Positions 7,664-17,681 of a stretch of 64,000 nucleotides of DNA are shown here, in pieces. The DNA is from Lachnospiraceae bacterium (GTDB lineage Bacteria; Bacillota; Clostridia; Lachnospirales; Lachnospiraceae): contig JAEENO010000017.1 in the NCBI GenBank assembly GCA_016283755.1, forward strand, positions 1-64,000, in the 5' to 3' direction. The position numbers and the translations under genes are program-made. The notes under the pieces are model-generated. The model worked only from the letters and a program-made list of their open reading frames with translations, did no database searches and was not told where the DNA came from. How positions within the stretch are numbered: the first letter of the stretch is position 1; the number at the start of each line of letters is the position of its first letter.

Positions 7664-8272
7664 TCAGTTAATTTCCTTATATAGATTATTGTCGGTAATA
7701 TATTCTATTGCGGCATCGCATAACATATATCTGACACTTTCGCCGGAGGCAATTCGTCTTCTTATATCCGTTGAAGATACATCATATGTCGGAGTCTTGA
7801 TAAAACCGACATTACCGTTAAAAAGTGCTTTGAGCTCATCTGCATAACACTTTAAATCGTCTGTATCGTCATTATCACGAACAGCTGCAAGTACTGTCGC
7901 GTTATCGAATATAATTTGCGGATTGCGCCAGTTTTTAATCGTCTTAAGAGAATCGGCACCCAGGATGAAGAAAAGCTCATCCTCAGGATTATTTGCCTTC
8001 ATATCGGACAGTGTTAAGTAAGTATAGCTTATCGAATCGGAATCAATCTCTCTCGGATCCATCACAAAATGAGGATTATCGGCTATTGAAAGCTCAATTA
8101 TCTTCTTTCTGTGCTCTTTATCAAGTACCTTCGTATCAATCTTAAATGGAGAAATATGTGCAGGCATAATATTGACCCTGTCTAACTTAAACTGTTCGAA
8201 TGCATTCTCTGCTATAAGTAAATGTCCAAGATGAATAGGGTTAAAAGTACCGCCCAAGATTCCAATTCTCAT
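7664..8272 (-). CDS. nadD: Nicotinate-nucleotide adenylyltransferase
   Basis: NadD joins nicotinate mononucleotide to AMP from ATP, giving deamido-NAD on the route to NAD. The nucleotidyltransferase signature GGTFNPIHLGH (residues 7-17, with the HxGH histidines H14 and H17) is intact and the C-terminal SSTDIRRRI block, the family ISSTxIR motif, is present. Length (202 residues) is normal. GGAGG lies just before ATG at 8272, immediately after yhbY. No frame disruption. Confidence 0.95.
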   Translation of the reverse strand: MRIGILGGTFNPIHLGHLLIAENAFEQFKLDRVNIMPAHISPFKIDTKVLDKEHRKKIIELSIADNPHFVMDPREIDSDSISYTYLTLSDMKANNPEDELFFILGADSLKTIKNWRNPQIIFDNATVLAAVRDNDDTDDLKCYADELKALFNGNVGFIKTPTYDVSSTDIRRRIASGESVRYMLCDAAIEYITDNNLYKEIN

Positions 8273-8283
8273 AAGGCCTCCGA

Positions 8284-8580
8284 TTATAACGGCAATGTGT
8301 AAGCCGAATCTTTCTTTTTCTGCTTAAAAAGCACAATCTTCTTGCCTATAATCTGCACAACGGTCGACTGAGTTCTTTCAGCAATCGTATTGGCGATTTC
8401 CTTCGGATCGTCGAGGCAATTCTGCAATATATGAAGCTTAATAAGTTCGCGCTTCTCAATAGCTTCCGATATTGATTGAACAAGTTCTGTTGTAACGGAC
8501 GACTTGCCAATCTGTAACACAGGGTCCATTGTCTGCGCTTTGCTTTTTAAATATGCTCTTTGTTTACTGGTAAGATTCAT
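8284..8580 (-). CDS. yhbY: YhbY family RNA-binding protein (CRM domain)
   Basis: A 98-residue single CRM-domain protein associated with the pre-50S ribosomal subunit. It has the family pattern LTSKQRAYLKSKAQ, the QIGKSSVT turn and the ELIKLHILQNC segment, ending in a short basic tail. It lies between obg and nadD in the normal order, which supports a role in large-subunit assembly. The exact rRNA target is not shown by sequence. Confidence 0.9.
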   Translation of the reverse strand: MNLTSKQRAYLKSKAQTMDPVLQIGKSSVTTELVQSISEAIEKRELIKLHILQNCLDDPKEIANTIAERTQSTVVQIIGKKIVLFKQKKKDSAYTLPL

Positions 8581-8591
8581 AATTTATCCTC

Positions 8592-10240
<1,649 letters not shown>

Positions 10241-10245
10241 GATGT

Positions 10246-10569
10246 TTACACCTCCCTATAGTTCAAATTAATATGTTGACTGTATGTCTTTTCAATTCCT
10301 TTTATGCCAAGTTCCAACGAATTAATGAGAAGTATCGCATTGTAAGACGGGTTGTCCACAAATGAGAATTTAACATGTCCCATATCTTCATCGATATCCA
10401 GCATATATTTGTCTTCGCAGAATTCCTCAACCGAATTAATCATGTTAAGAACCAGTGAAGACACGCCGGCACATACAATGTCTTTACCTGATTCGGCATA
10501 GCCTGCATGTCCTGAAAATTCAAAGCCTATAAGGCTTTTGTCTCTAATATCAAACGTAACTTCAATCAT
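10246..10569 (-). CDS. prp: Ribosomal-processing cysteine protease Prp
   Basis: Prp (YsxB) cleaves the N-terminal leader of ribosomal protein L27, an essential maturation step in Firmicutes. The catalytic pair is H21 ([10 protein letters not shown]) and C33 (DIVCAGVS), matching the spacing in characterised Prp. The 107-residue length is normal. It sits between rplU and rpmA, next to its substrate gene. The ribosome site is weak (no clear AGGAGG before ATG at 10569, seven bases after the rplU stop), so translation is probably coupled to rplU. Confidence 0.94.
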   Translation of the reverse strand: MIEVTFDIRDKSLIGFEFSGHAGYAESGKDIVCAGVSSLVLNMINSVEEFCEDKYMLDIDEDMGHVKFSFVDNPSYNAILLINSLELGIKGIEKTYSQHINLNYREV

Positions 10570-10575
10570 TATTGA

Positions 10576-10884
10576 TTAAGCGTTGATCTTCTCGATCTTA
10601 ACCTGTGTGAAAGGCTGTCTGTGACCGTTCTTCTTGTGATAACCAGATTTTCTCTTGTACTTATAAACGATAACTTTCTTTGCTCTGCCTTCACGAACAA
10701 CGGATCCTGTTACGGTTGCACCCTTAACTACCGGTGAACCAACGGATAACTTGCCGTTATTAACAGCTAATACCTGATCGAATGTTACGGCATCACCGTC
10801 ATTCATACCAAGCTTTTCAATGGTAATGATATCGCCTTCAGCTACTTTGTACTGCTTACCACCTGTTGCAATAATTGCGTACAT
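10576..10884 (-). CDS. rplU: 50S ribosomal protein L21
   Basis: L21 is a primary large-subunit protein that contacts 23S rRNA. The product [18 protein letters not shown] to the C-terminal [17 protein letters not shown] is complete at 102 residues. The track ORF starts 42 codons early and reads through an RNA leader; AGGAGG lies six bases before ATG at 10884, so that start is used. It is the first gene of the rplU-prp-rpmA-obg-yhbY-nadD-yqeK-rsfS transcript, behind its own promoter and a structured leader. Confidence 0.96.
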   Translation of the reverse strand: MYAIIATGGKQYKVAEGDIITIEKLGMNDGDAVTFDQVLAVNNGKLSVGSPVVKGATVTGSVVREGRAKKVIVYKYKRKSGYHKKNGHRQPFTQVKIEKINA

Positions 10885-10921
10885 ATGGCACCTCCTATTT
10901 ATCATTACTCGCCAATGTTGG

Positions 10922-10991
10922 TGTCTCTCTTGGCTTTGGCCAAGAGTGCCCGTCGGCATTGAGACATCAAAAGAATCCTTAAGGATTCTTT
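10922..10991 (-). ncRNA. Ribosomal L21-type leader
   Basis: On the minus strand a perfect hairpin (AAAGAATCC-TTAA-GGATTCTTT, 10970-10991) is followed by a three-way junction: TGTCT pairs with AGACA, enclosing a GCC-GACG-GGC hairpin and a CTCTTGGC-CAAA-GCCAAGAG hairpin. It lies between the promoter and rplU, where Firmicutes carry the L21 leader motif thought to mediate autoregulation. The structure is seen directly; membership of that family is inferred from position and shape. Confidence 0.72.
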
Positions 10992-11045
10992 CCTTGTCGC
11001 CGGCTTGCATAGAACTTTTAACCTAATTGTGCGGCATACTAAAGT

Positions 11046-11074
11046 ATAATAACACAGCCTATTATTGAAGTCAA
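11046..11074 (-). promoter_or_regulatory. rplU operon promoter
   Basis: TTGACT at 11069-11074 and TATTAT at 11046-11051 are 17 bases apart on the minus strand. The -35 contains the stop codon of the upstream RNase gene. The predicted transcript starts about 155 bases before rplU and contains the leader. Confidence 0.8.
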
Positions 11075-12288
11075 GCATTTTCTTCTCTTACTTGTTCAAT
11101 TAACGGACGATTTACTTTTTTTCTTGTAACTTCAACAAGATTAAGCTTTGTCATATCTACAAGCGTCGTTGTAATATGATCTTTTGATAAAAGTTCCCTG
11201 AATGTATCGATAAGCTTGGATTTATGTTCGGGATCTTTCATATCGATAAAGTCTATCATGCACATGCCGGATATATTTCTAATCTTTAACTGGCGTGCAA
11301 TCTCTTTAGCTGCTTCAAGATTAATTGTTAAGAAGAAGTCTCCAAAGTCTTTATTGGCATTCTTACCGCTGTTAACGTCGATAACCGTCATTGCTTCGGT
11401 ATATTCTATAACAAGGTATGAGCCTGACTTAAGCCATATAACCTTATCAAGTGCCTGACTTATCTCACGCTGCAGTGAAAAGAGTTTTTCCAACGGATAA
11501 GAATCATTGTAGAATCTAAGCGGTGTATGAAGGGTTTCCGGAAAAGTATTCATATATTCGGTTATTGTGTCGAACTTTTCCTTGTCATCGGTAATTATCT
11601 CATCAAATTCGCCCTTATAACTGTTCTTAATAAGGTTCAAGTATTCCGGCATAGCTTTATATATGCAGGTATATCTTGTTTTATAAGGCGCAGTCTTTAA
11701 CATCTCGTTAAAGACTTCAGCCATATCATGCGCTTCTTTTAAGATTTCTTCATTACTTACGTGCTTTGCATTGGTTCTTGCAACTATACCGATTTCAGGA
11801 TATTCGTCGTTAATCTCCTTCATAAGCTCGGACAGATGCTCACGCTTACGTCCCGTGATTTTCTTACTCACACCGCTTTGCTTTTTATTACTCGAAAGCA
11901 CAACGTATTGTCCGGATAATGTTATGGCTGTTGATGCAGCTGCAAGCTTAGTCTTAATAGGGTCTCGAACAATCTGTATTAAAAGCTCATCCCCGACAGC
12001 TATGCTCTTCTTCGAAAGCTTTTTCGTAAATATTGCATATTTCGCATCGGAATAAGGTACATAGCAGGTCTCGTTCGGACCGAATTTAACAAAGAACGCG
12101 TGAATGTTCTCTGCTATTTTATCTACACGACCTATAAATACATGATTAATAAGCGAACCTTGTCTGTCCGATATCACGTTAAGGTCGGTTAAGTGATCGT
12201 TCTCAATCTTGGCCGCAACCAATAGTTCTTTATTGGTCGCAACCTCATGATTAATCTGCATTTTGGTTAGAATCAGTTTAGTACTCAA
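11071..12288 (-). CDS. rng: Ribonuclease E/G family protein, lacking the zinc-link
   Basis: An RNase E/G endoribonuclease that cuts AU-rich single-stranded RNA in mRNA decay and rRNA processing. It has an S1-like RNA-binding domain (about 40-110) and a DNase I-like catalytic domain with magnesium-binding D304 (VIDVNSG) and D346 (MIDFIDM), close to the E. coli positions D303 and D346. The protein ends at residue 405, where the CPxC zinc-link that joins subunits should begin, so that link and the small domain are absent. It overlaps the DUF2344 gene by 11 bases and ends inside the rplU promoter. Confidence 0.9.
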   Translation of the reverse strand: MSTKLILTKMQINHEVATNKELLVAAKIENDHLTDLNVISDRQGSLINHVFIGRVDKIAENIHAFFVKFGPNETCYVPYSDAKYAIFTKKLSKKSIAVGDELLIQIVRDPIKTKLAAASTAITLSGQYVVLSSNKKQSGVSKKITGRKREHLSELMKEINDEYPEIGIVARTNAKHVSNEEILKEAHDMAEVFNEMLKTAPYKTRYTCIYKAMPEYLNLIKNSYKGEFDEIITDDKEKFDTITEYMNTFPETLHTPLRFYNDSYPLEKLFSLQREISQALDKVIWLKSGSYLVIEYTEAMTVIDVNSGKNANKDFGDFFLTINLEAAKEIARQLKIRNISGMCMIDFIDMKDPEHKSKLIDTFRELLSKDHITTTLVDMTKLNLVEVTRKKVNRPLIEQVREENA

Positions 12289-13021
12289 TGTTAGCTCCCA
12301 AATCGTTAAGAGATACTAGATTCTCGCTTTCATCGCGACTATATACTTCCAAACGATATATCTGATAAATATTCTCATTGAATTCTTCCTTGCAGTAATC
12401 AAAGAATGACTGCAAAAGAAGTTCAGGCTTAATGTTGGTAAGAGAACCTGTTGAAATATTGAAGATAAGACAGGCTCTGTCTACTGCTTCTTCATCAGGA
12501 AAGCTCTTAACTTCCGCCTTAAATTCATATATAAAAGGTTTAAGGTTGAGTGTTGTCTCGCCTTTCTTAGTTTCTTTGGTAATAAGGATTTCCTCTTGGC
12601 TTAAATAATCAGAAATCATCTTATTAAGGTAATCAACGTCGTTTATGAATCCAACGCCCGAAGTCTTATTATATATCGCATATTTTGCAGATGCAACTAT
12701 TGACATTGAATTCTTTGCATTATCCGGTAAAAGCTTATAATCTTCAACTCTTATGCCTTCTACCATGCATTCGTTCAATGCTCTTATTGAATCTGCCGAA
12801 GACTTAGTCGATTTAACCCTAATATCCATATATTCGCCGTCACTTACAACACCTACGGATAAAGGTGCCGCAAATGACATGATCTGATGCGGATTAAATC
12901 CTTCGGAATATGCAATATCTATACCGGCACGTATGATTGCCTTCTGGAAAAAGCGCATGATATCAAGGTGTCCTATAAACTTCATTGAACCATGCTTTGA
13001 AAACTTAACCCTTATGTTCAA
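12278..13021 (-). CDS. TIGR03936/DUF2344 radical-SAM-associated protein
   Basis: A 247-residue protein of the DUF2344 family, beginning NIRVKFSKHGSMKFIGHLDIMRFF, with the typical SEGFNPHQIMSFAAPLSVGV block. Family members are often fused to, or encoded next to, a B12-binding radical SAM protein. Here the partner gene lies directly upstream and overlaps it by 17 bases. The track start is a GTG inside the ribosome site; AAAGGAGG lies eight bases before TTG at 13021, which I prefer. Likely RNA modification or maturation, given the rng/rplU neighbourhood, but unproven. Confidence 0.82.
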   Translation of the reverse strand: MNIRVKFSKHGSMKFIGHLDIMRFFQKAIIRAGIDIAYSEGFNPHQIMSFAAPLSVGVVSDGEYMDIRVKSTKSSADSIRALNECMVEGIRVEDYKLLPDNAKNSMSIVASAKYAIYNKTSGVGFINDVDYLNKMISDYLSQEEILITKETKKGETTLNLKPFIYEFKAEVKSFPDEEAVDRACLIFNISTGSLTNIKPELLLQSFFDYCKEEFNENIYQIYRLEVYSRDESENLVSLNDLGANIEY

Positions 13022-14870
13022 CGCAGACACCTCCTTTATATTGAGCTATACCGCAGCCGGCGCATTTTTTACGACAGTTAGGCGTAACAATACCCTTCTT
13101 GGCATTTTCATACTCTCTTATAAGGAAATCTTTGCTTACACCTGCATCAATAAAGTCCCAAGGAAGGATTTCGTCGTAATCTCTTTCACGGAATATATAG
13201 AAGTCAGGGTCAACATCACATTCCCTGAAGCACTCATTCCATACGTCAACCTTAAAGTATTCTTCCCATGCATCAAAAATCTGGCCTTTTTCGTAAGCCT
13301 TAAGGATTACGTCGCAGAGTTTTCTGTCGCCTCTTGCAAATATACCTTCAAGAATTGTTACATCCTCGTGATGCCAGATATAGTGCATACTCTTTTTATT
13401 AAGCTGTTCCATCATGGTTGCTTTAACAAGCTTGGCTGACTCGATAAAGTAATCGGAAGTAGCCATCTTAACCCACTGGAATGGTGTAAAAGGCTTAGGA
13501 ACAAAGAAAGAAGTACTCATTGTTACCTGACATTTTCCGTTTCTTTGGTCCTTAGGAATCTCGTAATATCTTCTGCAGATCTTCTCCGCAAGCTGCGGAA
13601 TTCCCTTGATATCGTCTTCTGTTTCAAGAGGAAGTCCGAGCATAAAGTATAGTTTTACCTTCTGCCATCCCCCGTCAAAAGCAAGTCCGGCACCGTTAAG
13701 AATATCTTCTTCGGTAAGACCTTTATTGATAACATCACGAAGACGCTGAGTTCCGGCTTCGGGCGCAAAGGTTAATGAGCTTTTTCTGACATCCTGCACT
13801 TTACTCATTACATCAAGTGAAAAAGCATCTATTCTTAATGAAGGAAGAGATATATTGACTCCCTTTCCGTTGTATTTCTCAATTAAATAGTCAAGTAATT
13901 CCTTCAAAGGTCGATAATCACTCGAGCTTAAGGAGCTTAACGATATTTCATCGTAACCGGTCGAAGAAAGCATTTGATCAGCCATAGCCTTAAGTTCGTT
14001 AACATCGCGCTCTCTTGTAGGTCGATATAACATACCTGCCTGACAGAATCTGCAGCCTCTTATACAGCCTCGCATAATTTCAAGCGTAACTCTGTCCTGT
14101 ATAGCTTTTATAAAAGGAATAACGGGCTTTCTCGGCCAACCTATATTACTTGTGTTCATCTCGACGTTCTTCTCGATAACCGCAGGAATGTCGTCATATA
14201 TAGGCTTAAATGAACTTATAGTTCCGTCTTCGTTATATGTTACATCATAAAGTGCAGGTACATAAATACCGCGAATCTTGGCAAGTTCATGCAATATATC
14301 TCGCCTGTCGCAGCCTTCGTCTCTCATTTTCTTATAGGTATCGAGAAGCTCGTCGTATACGGTTTCCCCTTCTCCTATATAAAATATGTCGAAGAAATCG
14401 GCAATCGGTTCAGGATTATATGTACAAGGACCACCACCAATAACGATAGGATGCTCATTAGTTCTATCCTTTGATAAAAGCGGAACCTGAGCCAGGTCAA
14501 GAATCTGTAAGAGATTCGTGTAGCACATCTCGTACTGTATTGTAATACCAAGAAAATCAAAATCCTTCAAAGGATCCTGAGATTCAAGCGCAAAAAGAGG
14601 AATGTTCTTCTCCTTCATAATCTTATGAAGATCAGGCCAAGGAGAATACACTCTCTCACACCATGTGTCTTCTCTCTGATTGAACATATCGTAGAGAATC
14701 TGAATGCCCAAGTGCGACATACCGATCTCGTATACATCAGGAAAACACATACAAAATCTAATATCTATCTTGTTTTTATCTTTTACAACACTGTTAACTT
14801 CGTTTCCGATATAGCGCGCAGGCTTATCTATGGACATTAATATGTCATCGGATAAGGCAAGTTTTCTCAT
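13005..14870 (-). CDS. TIGR03960 B12-binding-domain radical SAM protein
   Basis: A 621-residue radical SAM enzyme. The N-terminal part (to about 190) resembles the B12-binding Rossmann fold (FPDVYEIGMSHLG, IVIGGGPCTYNPEP). The radical SAM core carries the [4Fe-4S] motif C269-x3-C273-x2-C276 (GCIRGCRFC). A Cys-rich tail (CRKKCAGCGI) may bind a further cluster. The family is widespread in Firmicutes, pairs with DUF2344, and has no firm biochemical assignment. It is seven bases downstream of the HisF/HisI/HisE-like gene, in one transcript with rng. Confidence 0.85.
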   Translation of the reverse strand: MRKLALSDDILMSIDKPARYIGNEVNSVVKDKNKIDIRFCMCFPDVYEIGMSHLGIQILYDMFNQREDTWCERVYSPWPDLHKIMKEKNIPLFALESQDPLKDFDFLGITIQYEMCYTNLLQILDLAQVPLLSKDRTNEHPIVIGGGPCTYNPEPIADFFDIFYIGEGETVYDELLDTYKKMRDEGCDRRDILHELAKIRGIYVPALYDVTYNEDGTISSFKPIYDDIPAVIEKNVEMNTSNIGWPRKPVIPFIKAIQDRVTLEIMRGCIRGCRFCQAGMLYRPTRERDVNELKAMADQMLSSTGYDEISLSSLSSSDYRPLKELLDYLIEKYNGKGVNISLPSLRIDAFSLDVMSKVQDVRKSSLTFAPEAGTQRLRDVINKGLTEEDILNGAGLAFDGGWQKVKLYFMLGLPLETEDDIKGIPQLAEKICRRYYEIPKDQRNGKCQVTMSTSFFVPKPFTPFQWVKMATSDYFIESAKLVKATMMEQLNKKSMHYIWHHEDVTILEGIFARGDRKLCDVILKAYEKGQIFDAWEEYFKVDVWNECFRECDVDPDFYIFRERDYDEILPWDFIDAGVSKDFLIREYENAKKGIVTPNCRKKCAGCGIAQYKGGVCVEHKG

Positions 14871-14876
14871 ATTTAC

Positions 14877-16166
14877 CTACTTTCTCTGTGAAAGCTCATT
14901 CATAATGTCATCCCAGGAGATGTTAAATTCGCTCATCATAATCATCATAAGGAAGATAAGATCTGATATCTCTGCTCTTACGCCTTCCGTATCATGAACT
15001 TTTGCCGATAATACAAGGTCTGTACCTTCAGCCATAAACTTTTTTGCAATTCCGTTCTTACCGGATTCAAGAACAGAAGTTGTATACGAACCCTCTCGAG
15101 GATTAACACGACGCTCGCAGATATGATTATATATGGTTTCAAGTAATTTACCGGTGTTTTTATCGGCAAAATCCTTATGAAGAATCTCGATTAAGAAAGG
15201 TTCGTCATCTTTTGCCGTAGAATCAAGCTGAGAAACCTTAACTACTATTCCGTGCTTGCCCTTATCTGCATATACCGACTTGATATACTGGAAGTTATTA
15301 TTCTCCCAGCCCTGTCTTATGACCTTGCCTGTTTTAGGGTCAAGATAATGCATTTTACCGTTTTGCATACTGGTTTCGAATGCTTCTTCATTCATAATTC
15401 CGTATCCGATTACTTCATTGGTGATGTAATCCTGAGTTACGTAATGAATAAAGCCTACCTTATCAATGTTGAAATCCTGATAATGCATTGAAGCTTCGTA
15501 TACATTAACATTTATTCCGTTATTACTTAAAGAACGCTTAAGTAATACGATATCCGTAAGCGTATCATTGATAAGCGGACCCATAACGCCCAAGCAATGT
15601 GGATTCTCAAGAGCTTTTTTGTATTCCTCTGTTTCTACGGAAGAAACCATGTAATAATATGGGAATGATGTCATAAAAGCTATAGAATCAAGGATATTGT
15701 CGTCAAATACATATAAATCGTGGAAACTTTCATCAATCTCCGCTCTTTTCTTGAATAAGAAGTTAACGTCATCGATTGCAAGAGACAATCTGTCTTTCTT
15801 AAATAACTGAAGACACTCCGGCAGAATATTCAGTAATTCAGGGTCTGAAGAGTTAAGAACTACTCTCTTACAGCCCGATACAAGATATTCTCTGATATTA
15901 CGAACCGTACCGGTAAAGCCGAAAGCATATGAAGGGATCTCAAGAATCCTGTTGATTTCCTTGATTACAGATAACGTTCTTTCGTGTTCTTCTATTGTCT
16001 CGGAAAGATCGTATAGCAACAATTCATCTACACCGGAATCGTTGTAAATACGTGCGATATCTACAGCTTTGCCCAAAGTTGTATTATCTTCGGCACTTTT
16101 AATTGCGCGACCCGCCTTAAGATAAATGGTCGCCATCAGGTTTTTCTTATCTGTTGTGATATCCAT
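14877..16166 (-). CDS. HisF/HisI/HisE-like fusion with degenerate active sites
   Basis: A 429-residue three-part protein. Residues 1 to about 220 resemble the HisA/HisF barrel (ARIYNDSGVDELLLYDL). Residues 235-330 align with HisI, phosphoribosyl-AMP cyclohydrolase (QDYITNEVIGYGIMNEEAF ... MHYLDPKTGKVIRQGW). Residues 339-425 align with HisE, the PRPP-ATP diphosphatase (NPREGSYTTSVLESG). Key residues look lost: the HisI DxDxD metal motif is ADKGK (300-304) and its zinc cysteines are absent; the first HisF aspartate aligns with Tyr; the HisE EExxE motif is AEGTD. No other his genes are nearby. It may be a poor enzyme or a repurposed paralogue; a working HisIE cannot be excluded without alignment. 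Confidence 0.72.
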   Translation of the reverse strand: MDITTDKKNLMATIYLKAGRAIKSAEDNTTLGKAVDIARIYNDSGVDELLLYDLSETIEEHERTLSVIKEINRILEIPSYAFGFTGTVRNIREYLVSGCKRVVLNSSDPELLNILPECLQLFKKDRLSLAIDDVNFLFKKRAEIDESFHDLYVFDDNILDSIAFMTSFPYYYMVSSVETEEYKKALENPHCLGVMGPLINDTLTDIVLLKRSLSNNGINVNVYEASMHYQDFNIDKVGFIHYVTQDYITNEVIGYGIMNEEAFETSMQNGKMHYLDPKTGKVIRQGWENNNFQYIKSVYADKGKHGIVVKVSQLDSTAKDDEPFLIEILHKDFADKNTGKLLETIYNHICERRVNPREGSYTTSVLESGKNGIAKKFMAEGTDLVLSAKVHDTEGVRAEISDLIFLMMIMMSEFNISWDDIMNELSQRK

Positions 16167-16175
16167 TTTTAACTC

Positions 16176-16706
16176 CTATCTTGACTGTAAGTCCTGGTTT
16201 AATTTATCGAGATACGGTACCAATACACCGTTTTTACTTTTAAAGAAATATTCTTCATCAAGTTCATCGAAAGTAAAGCTTTTTCTTCCGCCTTCTTCGG
16301 CTCTTTTATGAAATTGAAGCAATTTCTCGAGTGTCAGATAATAGAATATGTCTCTTTTTGTATAGTACAAAAGGAAAAAAGCTATACCCTGCTGATGCTC
16401 GAATTCTTTCATGAAATTAATCTGGTGCTCATGAATGTTATGAAGAGTAAACGTATCATCATTACATTCTTTCGCATCAAAGCACACAGGAATACCCTGC
16501 ACAGCGCCTATATAGTCGACCGTGCTTTTCTTATCAAAATATGCAAGTGTAATCTGCTTAGTATCGTGATCTATTTCAATCGGCGTTATCGGAGTCGGAA
16601 TCTTCTGAATAAGCGCAAGTCCCGATTCTTCGTACTTGTCATTCGACATATTAATCATTTCTTCAAGCGCCGAGCCTCGTAAACCACGCGAATTATATGT
16701 TGGCAT
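16176..16706 (-). CDS. recU: RecU-type Holliday junction resolvase
   Basis: RecU cleaves Holliday junctions in Firmicutes, working with RuvAB in recombination and chromosome segregation. The 176-residue product has the family start RGLRGSALEEMIN, the KIPTPI strand, and the nuclease core with D64 (STVDYIG), D77 and K79 (FDAKE) and Q95 (HEHQ). The usual glutamate of the E-x-K motif is aspartate here, a conservative change. The basic N-terminal tail common in Bacillus RecU is short. It sits between the HisIE-like gene and an RluA gene. Confidence 0.88.
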   Translation of the reverse strand: MPTYNSRGLRGSALEEMINMSNDKYEESGLALIQKIPTPITPIEIDHDTKQITLAYFDKKSTVDYIGAVQGIPVCFDAKECNDDTFTLHNIHEHQINFMKEFEHQQGIAFFLLYYTKRDIFYYLTLEKLLQFHKRAEEGGRKSFTFDELDEEYFFKSKNGVLVPYLDKLNQDLQSR

Positions 16707-16715
16707 AATCTGTCC

Positions 16716-17681
16716 TCACACACCAAATTCTATCTTATAAAAAATTTGTGGAATCGGTGCGATTATTTTGTTTCCGTTTTTAAAATCTATTTCATACGCA
16801 TGCAAAAGCTGTGAATTGATGTCGTACCTTATTTTCAATTCTTTGTTAAGCTTATGATTACCATACTTTTCATCTCCGAGTAACGGATACCCCAGGAATG
16901 CAAGATGTGCTCTTATCTGATGGCTTTTTCCGGTAATAAGATGAACACGAAGTCTTGTATATTTCCCGTTATCAGATAAGGGTTCATACTCGGTTATAAT
17001 ACTTTTTGCACCTTTAAAGTATGAATCTTTAACTATAACTTTGTTGGTTTTTTCATCCTTTATAAGATAAGCTTCAGTTTTAATTTTATCCTTGATTACA
17101 CCTTCACAAAGACATACATAATACTTATCGATACTTCGTTCTTTCAGTGCATCCGATAAATAATGAAGTCCTTTCATAGTCTTACCGAAAAGCAATAACC
17201 CCGACGTATTCCTGTCGAGGCGGTTGGCCACAGAAGGCTTAAATACTTTATATTCTTCAAGTGTAAGAAGCTTATTCTTTATCATATATGATAAGAAAAG
17301 CTCATTAGCCGAGATATCATTCTTCTCTGCTTTCTGAGAAAGCATTCCGACAGGCTTATTGATAGCCAAGATATCTTCATCTTCATATATTACTTCAAAT
17401 TCATTTGTATCAAGCTTTGAAAGTATATCGAATTCCCTATCGACCGAACCGGAATCAGTATTACCCGAAAACTTATTAAAAGTGTCATCGGAAAAGAACA
17501 CAGATATAGTGTCACCTGCTGCAAGGTGCTCTTTGCCGTCGCATTTCTTACCGTTAAGAACTATGTTCTTCTTTCGTATCATCTTATATAAAAATGATGA
17601 AGTGGCATTTGGAAAATGCTTGATAAGCACTTTTATTAAAGTTGTATTCTCTTCGTTTTTACTGATTTTAATCTCTTTCAT
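16716..17681 (-). CDS. RluA-family pseudouridine synthase
   Basis: A 321-residue rRNA or tRNA pseudouridine synthase of the RluA class. An S4 RNA-binding domain occupies about residues 12-80, followed by the synthase domain with the catalytic aspartate D156 in NRLDRNTSG (HRLDxxTSG with His replaced by Asn, a variant common in this class) and the C-terminal HQIRAHLAFLGYPLLGD block. Which uridine it modifies cannot be told from sequence. It overlaps the upstream HAD gene by four bases (ATGA), indicating coupling. Confidence 0.88.
   Translation of the reverse strand: MKEIKISKNEENTTLIKVLIKHFPNATSSFLYKMIRKKNIVLNGKKCDGKEHLAAGDTISVFFSDDTFNKFSGNTDSGSVDREFDILSKLDTNEFEVIYEDEDILAINKPVGMLSQKAEKNDISANELFLSYMIKNKLLTLEEYKVFKPSVANRLDRNTSGLLLFGKTMKGLHYLSDALKERSIDKYYVCLCEGVIKDKIKTEAYLIKDEKTNKVIVKDSYFKGAKSIITEYEPLSDNGKYTRLRVHLITGKSHQIRAHLAFLGYPLLGDEKYGNHKLNKELKIRYDINSQLLHAYEIDFKNGNKIIAPIPQIFYKIEFGV

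Noticed and set aside
10885-11010. N-terminal extension of L21 in the ORF track
   Set aside because: It translates the RNA leader; the ribosome site and the normal L21 start are at 10884.
12933-13439. 168-residue plus-strand ORF
   Set aside because: Antisense to the radical SAM/DUF2344 genes and lacking a ribosome site.
16716-17681. HRLD to NRLD change in the RluA motif as loss of function
   Set aside because: The catalytic Asp is kept, and the Asn variant is common in Firmicute members of this class.
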